Positions 59,640 through 64,000 of a stretch of DNA of 64,000 nucleotides are shown in pieces; within the stretch, counting starts at the first letter, position 1; the number at the start of each line of letters is the position of its first letter. The DNA lies in assembly GCA_951213105.1 (NCBI GenBank), contig OX578134.1, positions 141,176,706 to 141,240,705 of the forward strand, read 5' to 3'. The position numbers were made by a program, and so were the translations under genes. This stretch comes from Amaurobius ferox (Eukaryota > Arthropoda > Arachnida > Araneae > Amaurobiidae). The notes beneath the pieces are model-generated. The model did no database searches. It was not told the DNA's origin and saw only the letters and a program-made list of their open reading frames with translations.

Positions 59640-59860
59640 CTTTGTATATGCAAACATATATGCATTACATATGCATTTCATATATTTGTATATGCATTTC
59701 ATATATAATTATATTCATTTCATATATTTGCATATGCATTTCATATATACATTTCATGTATTCCATATACACATTTCCTATACTTCATATATACATTTCA
59801 TATATACATTCATATAAATTGCATTGCATATGAATTTCATATATATTTGCATTGCAAGTA
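59640..59860 (+). repeat. Minisatellite, about 21-bp unit
   Basis: ATATGCATTTCATATATTTG and variants (ATACATTTCATATA) recur about ten times. The two overlapping plus frames here (59497-59833) give His-Phe-Ile-Tyr-type periodic peptides, which come from the repeat. The stretch 59076-59639 before it shows no feature. Confidence 0.88.
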
Positions 59861-60079
59861 AGAGAAAGAATGACTTTGCTATTATATGTACTTATTATTT
59901 AATATTTCTATATATACTTATTAAACACTAAACGTCTAAGAAAGAATTTCAATAGCACAAATATGTAATCATGCTCAAAATACAATTTAGAATATTCATA
60001 ATATATATTTCATGATTTTATGACCACCTTTTTTTGCTCTTTTCTAATCTTTCTGCCTACCATAATCATATCTGGCGCT

Positions 60080-60400
60080 GTTCCCTTATTCTATTTTATC
60101 CCCCAAATGATGGAAGTAATCCTACTAAATCTTTGCAATCATCGGTGGTCTGCCAACGCTGGTTAATCCCGTTAGTTAGTTATTATTGATTTATATATGG
60201 TTAAACAGATTAAAAGTTATGTTTATGCCAATAATTCGTTATCAGTGGCAGTGGCATATTCAGTATAGCTGCTCGTAGATTTGAAATAACGATAATGATT
60301 TATTAAACTGAACATATGAGTATATTTAATTAGAATTTTTGATTAAAATACTTCATTTACTCGTGAATATTTTGTATTTTGTTCTCGATATATATAAACA
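60080..60400 (+). repeat. Block K, copy 2
   Basis: GATGGAAGTAATCCTACTAA, CATCGGTGGTCTGCCAACG, TTAGTTATTATTGATTTATA and GATTAAAAGTTATG match 34395-34515. Confidence 0.6.
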
Positions 60401-60511
60401 GCAAAATTATTTACTATATTTAAAAAAGTACAGATACACGTATTAAATTCAAATTTGCACTTTCACTTTTTATAATTGTTTTCTGAAGTGTCAGTACACC
60501 CAGTGGTTAGA

Positions 60512-60898
60512 CTGGCCAACGGCCGTACCGTGCTGAAAATACCGGTTCTCGTTAGATCACTGAAGTCAGGCAGCATCGGGCGCGGTTAGTTCTTGGGTGG
60601 GTGACCACTTGGGAACACCGCGTGCTGTTGGCCTTTTCGGGCGCGGTAGCCCGGTGGTTTGCGCGCTGGATTTGCACGCTGCCACAACTGCCGCCGTGTT
60701 CATGCGGAGTACGATCACGTTAAACGTGTGGGTCCGTAAGTTCTTCCGAGAGGTTGGTGGTAGGGGAAGGAGGGTACGGTCCCTGTGGATGCCTCCCCCA
60801 CTGGGTTCCGGTCTAAATTGGGTGGCACTTCCCGGCCGTCCAAACGGTTACCTTACACCTTTCTGGTAGGTCGGACGGTCTGGGTCTCAACAACAACA
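60512..60898 (+). mobile_element. Composite retroelement: 5S rRNA head plus tRNA-type SINE body
   Basis: The 14-mer ACCCAGTGGTTAGA stands on both sides (60498-60511 and 60899-60912) like a target-site duplication. Between them lie a 119-nt 5S rRNA sequence, TTTT, then a SINE head and body (GGGCGCGGTAGCCCGGTGGT, CATGCGGAGTACGATCACGT, GGATGCCTCCCCCACTGGGT), ending TCTCAACAACAACA. The SINE head lacks a B box, which could be why the 5S part, with its own internal promoter, supplies transcription. The frame at 60597-60869 is a translation of this element. Confidence 0.72.
60515..60633 (+). rRNA. 5S rRNA-like sequence (probable pseudogene/SINE head)
   Basis: It has full 5S length. The 5-prime GCCAACGGCC pairs with the 3-prime GCTGTTGGC. 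Hallmark segments are present: TACCGGTTCTCGTTAGATCAC, GGCAGCATCGGGCGCGGTTA (internal promoter region) and GGGTGGGTGACCACTTGGGA. Compared with usual arthropod 5S, TCCGATCAC reads TTAGATCAC and TTAAGCAGC reads TCAGGCAGC, so a few normally conserved positions are changed. TTTT follows at 60634-60637 and could act as a weak Pol III terminator. It is single, not in a tandem 5S array, and sits within a retrotransposed unit. A working 5S gene is therefore unlikely. Confidence 0.88.
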
Positions 60899-61165
60899 AC
60901 CCAGTGGTTAGAGAACGAAGATCGCGCTCGAATGACCCGAGTTCGATTCTTGGCTCAGCCCAAACTACCCCATGTTAATACGGAGTACTAGCACTATAAA
61001 TTTGTGGATCCGAAAGTCTTTCCGAGAGGTTGGGTTTAGGGAAAGGAAGGTACAGTCCCTGTGACTGTCTCCCCCAATGAGTTCTGGTGAAAATTGTGTG
61101 GCACTGCCCCGGTTATCCACGCAGATACCGTACATGCCTTCGGGTAGGTCAGACAGTCTGGGTCA

Positions 61166-61839
61166 AAAAATATAAGTGTTAGCACTGTAGTTATTCAAAA
61201 GATTCACAAAATAAGTTTGAAATAACAATATTTATTTTAGAGTATAATATATGTTTTTTTCTGGCATTTATAATTGGTTGATTATATTATTAAAAGCAAC
61301 TTAGCTATGGGAAATATATAACATACTGTATCTGAATATCAATACTGCGTTTCGAACAAAGTCCAGTGTAAGTAAAATGAGCAAGATTAAAGAAAAAACA
61401 TCCCTATATTTACAGTGATACTTTAAAACCTATGTCCGTTAATCGTTTCTTGAGAAATAGTGGTATAACTGATGCCATTTTTATTACTTCATGCTCGATA
61501 TAAGCAAACTAGTATTATTTTTATAATATATAAAGATAAAAATTCGATGCCAATTACATGATTATATTTCAGAATTAATTTGTTTTAGTAGCGTTATAAT
61601 AAAAATTAAATACGAGTCGGAACAGGTCTTTCTTATTCGTTGTGTTGCAGACAGCTTGACCCATTTCTAAAACTAAATGACTAACGCAGGCGACAGTGAC
61701 GAAGATGAAGATCCTTTAAAGGTTAATATTCCATGAACAACTGTACTCTTATCTTGCTACAAAAAATCGCTATATAAATAAGAGCATAGTTTTCTAAATT
61801 TGAATATCAGTTAAAGTTCAGAATAAAGGACATGTGTCG
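61166..61839. other. No gene recognised
   Basis: Near 61655-61730 a short frame MTNAGDSDEDEDPLK follows GTTGTGTTGCAG, resembling an acidic exon start, but it is too short to call. Confidence 0.35.
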
Positions 61840-63170
61840 TTAAGAATGAAATAGTACGAAAAATAGTTATTTGATTTTATTATGTAGATGCGTTTTATTG
61901 CAATTAAGTGGACTGCATATATATATGTGATGCTTTTTATTTTCCCATGTTGTAGAATATAATATAGAGAAATTATTGTTTTCACGACAAATTCCGATTT
62001 AGACATTTTGATGCCAATATATGTTTTAGGACCTTCTGAAAATATTTGATTTTTTTCATCAAATATTTTCCATATATGTCCGTCTGTCTGTCTGCCTGTG
62101 GTCAATTTATTGTGTACACATAGCTGGCACAAATCTTAGCGGATTTTAAAGAAACTTTATATTCGGCTCTGTTAAAAAATCTAGAACTAGATAGAATTGT
62201 TTGACATTCGAACGAAAACTTCAACAAATATTCGATACTTTTTTATTTTCTTAACATGGCAGTATATGACAAAATTTGACATAATTATGCATAAAAATAT
62301 TTATTTATTGCTCAATGATCACAAAACTTATCAGTCCCAATCATTATAGTAACAAATAGCCTTGATATATTTTTTTTTCGTGACGCCATTAGCTTCTGCT
62401 CGGGAAAGTACTTTACTCCCCCCCCCCTTCCCAAGTATGCACATTGTCAAACTTGGTATCAATCGAAATATTTTTCAAGCCCTTTGCAATAAAGAGTCGT
62501 AAGTTGTAATTGTAATAATTTGGACAAACGATACAGATGTTTGAAGTATTTTCTTACAAAATTCGTAAACAAAAATAAAAAAAGAAAGCTACATAAAAGT
62601 GGATTCCGATACAAGAAAGTGTTTTTTTTTCTTGCAAATTTTGCAAATGATAAAAATTATAGCATGTAACCCTAATTTAAAGGGCGTCGAAAATATTTCG
62701 ATTGTTACCTAGTTTAACAATACTTTACCTCCTCTCGAGGGGCACTAATATATTTTTATAACAATGATTGAAACTGTTAAGTTTCGTAATCATTTAGCCT
62801 TAAATAACTATATATGCATAATTATGTTAAATTTTGTACTGTGCTGCCTATTAAGAAAATATGAAATTCTGAAGTTTTCACTCGAATTTAAAAAAAATTA
62901 TATCTAGTTTTAGACTTTTTGATGAAGCCGGATATAAAGTTTTATGAAAATTCAATAATATTTACCGTAGCTATCGTATACATGAGAAATAGATCTCAGA
63001 CAGACCAAAGACAGACGAACATCATTTTAGAAATAATCAAAACGCGTTCAAGAGGTACTAAAACTTATATCGGCATCAAAATTTTAAAATCTAAAATTTC
63101 CGTTAAAAAGTACTTTTCTTTATACGATAGTCTACAGTATGAGATAGTAAAATTCGCATTTCTTATTTAT
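61840..63170. repeat. 1.3-kb imperfect palindrome: two head-to-head copies of one repeat
   Basis: The minus strand of 61840-62560 and the plus strand of 62600-63170 are the same sequence family. Landmarks in both are AAAGGGC..GAAAATATTTCGATTG, then ATGCATAATTATGT.AAATTTTG, then TCTAGTT.TAGA.TTTT, then ATAAAGTTT, CAGACAGAC, and CCTAAAACATATATTGGCAT / ACTAAAACTTATATCGGCAT, then AATTT.CGT. Copies are about 65-70% alike. A run of C near 62420-62428 lies in the left copy. The frames at 61818-62132 (minus) and 62919-63194 (plus) are equivalent translations of the two copies and not genes. Confidence 0.75.
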
Positions 63171-63889
63171 ATGTTTCATATTTATTGTAATTAGACCTCT
63201 GGTTAAAATGAATGCAAATGGTATAGAACATATACTTTTAAGCATGTGTCACCCGGAATGTTTTATAATATTAAAATGTAATTACTTTCAATATTAAAAA
63301 TGTTTATTTCGTAAATAACAGTGTTACTATGTTCAGAATTATATAAATTATATTGGTACATGATGCATTTTACTTTAGTGCTCTTTTATATATTACTAAA
63401 CAGTTATCACTAAAGCATTACTAAATAGTTTCCACGTATTTTCTCAGGTATTACAGTGTGTCTGAAAATTCCAGCATATGAAATTGCGTTTAAGGCATTT
63501 TAGGAGCAAAATATATTTGTATGTTTACCATAATATTAAATCACTATAAAATGTTACCAATTTTACATTATGGAAGTTTGCTACATATCACTCAAAATTT
63601 AAAGCACCGTTTAGAGAATAAATTGCATACCAATTAAATCCAGGTTACCACATGTTTTTGTCTGAAATACAAAATTCTACATGGAGATTAAAAAATGTTA
63701 CATTGCAGGATTTGTTTCAAACTTGCTCTTCGAACTAAATAAAATCAATTTACTTCTAATGGAATAACGTATCATAACATTTTCTAAATTAAATAGCAAT
63801 TCGTTTTTAATAACTGAAATATTTAATATTGCCTGGAGAAAGTTCTAAAATGAGTGTGTAGTACATCTTGAGCATAAACTCTGAGGCGA
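63171..63889. other. AT-rich DNA, nothing recognised
   Basis: No open frame, RNA gene or clear repeat is visible. Confidence 0.5.
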
Positions 63890-64000
63890 AATTCTATACC
63901 ATTACTTTTAAATAATTTAAATCATTTATTTCCTTCTTAAAAATGGATTCTCCATTTCCCAAGTGCTCTGTTGATAAGCTCGTTTAATTCCGAATTTAAT
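63890..64000 (+). repeat. Block E, copy 3 (cut by window end)
   Basis: AATAATTTAAATCATTTATT, TCCTTCTTAAAAATGGATTC and AAGTGCTCTGTTGATAAGCT then TAATTCCGAATTTAAT match 48455-48550 and 35300-35370. The remainder lies outside the window. Confidence 0.62.

Larger units (their letters stand above)
60488..61165 (+). mobile_element. Older SINE interrupted by a composite 5S-SINE insertion
   Basis: The head starts at about 60488-60511 (ACCCAGTGGTTAGA), is interrupted, and resumes at 60899. It then runs through a B box GAGTTCGATTC near 60947, CGGAGTACTAGCACTATAAA, GTCTCCCCCAATGAGTTCTG and TCAGACAGTCTGGGTC, ending at about 61165. It belongs to the same SINE family as the inserted body but is more diverged, in keeping with being older. 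Confidence 0.8.

Noticed and set aside
59497..59833. 106-codon and 63-codon plus frames rich in His, Ile, Tyr and Phe
   Set aside because: Peptide periodicity follows the 21-bp minisatellite; not a gene.

Overview
This window looks like eukaryotic, AT-rich (roughly 70% A+T by eye), intergenic or deep-intronic DNA, most likely from an orb-weaving spider. The spider assignment is inference. It rests on the mobile-element mix (decayed Tc1-like transposons, tRNA-derived SINEs with AAC tails, microsatellite-bearing non-autonomous repeats) and on a repeat whose spurious tail peptide (RALPSKTRIRIFDPVTILS) I associate from memory with araneoid gene models. I see no bacterial operon, no ribosome binding sites and no convincing complete protein-coding gene. 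Most open frames are chance frames or translations of repeats.

Layout. 1-6.3 kb: three copies of an old dispersed block (F), one copy of a 0.95-kb element (A), a microsatellite-bearing repeat, and a SINE with an exact 12-bp target duplication. 7.5-17.6 kb: two decayed Tc1-like transposases, a long TA microsatellite, a minisatellite interrupted by a LINE C-terminal fragment, and four copies of block C. 18-25 kb: a recent three-copy tandem repeat whose minus strand is open and exon-like, element A interrupted by a nested 2-kb insertion, a second SINE with 13-bp target duplications, a 73-bp duplicated segment, a 20-bp perfect hairpin, another A copy and a fifth C copy. 26.7-34.4 kb: an LTR-like patch, a long-inverted-repeat Tc1/mariner MITE, a Tc1-like N-terminal remnant, a SINE and another A. 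34.4-49 kb: blocks K, E, D and G, A again, a TA-bounded 1.2-kb Tc1-like pseudogene, a 516-bp tandem duplication and a roughly 437-bp three-unit tandem array. 49-58 kb: an inverted-repeat element carrying a hammerhead-ribozyme core, an internally deleted transposon, a candidate terminal exon, and a decayed second hammerhead. 58-64 kb: a CG-rich repeat, SINEs, a 5S rRNA sequence, a 1.3-kb palindrome and the last K/E blocks.

Three observations stand out. (1) At 49230-49271 the plus strand carries CTGATGA, a 5-bp stem II, GAAA, a self-complementary stem III and a matching stem I, which is a type I hammerhead ribozyme layout. It sits in one arm of an inverted repeat, and a related decayed copy lies at 57574-57616. 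(2) At 60512-60898 a 5S rRNA sequence and a tRNA-type SINE body with an AAC tail are flanked by the same 14-mer, so they seem to have retrotransposed as one composite unit into an older SINE. (3) Much of the apparently empty DNA consists of low-identity blocks (F, C, D, E, G, K) that recur in the same orientation, which points to ancient segmental or tandem duplication.

All family comparisons were made by eye. Boundaries of old repeats are approximate, and no database was consulted.
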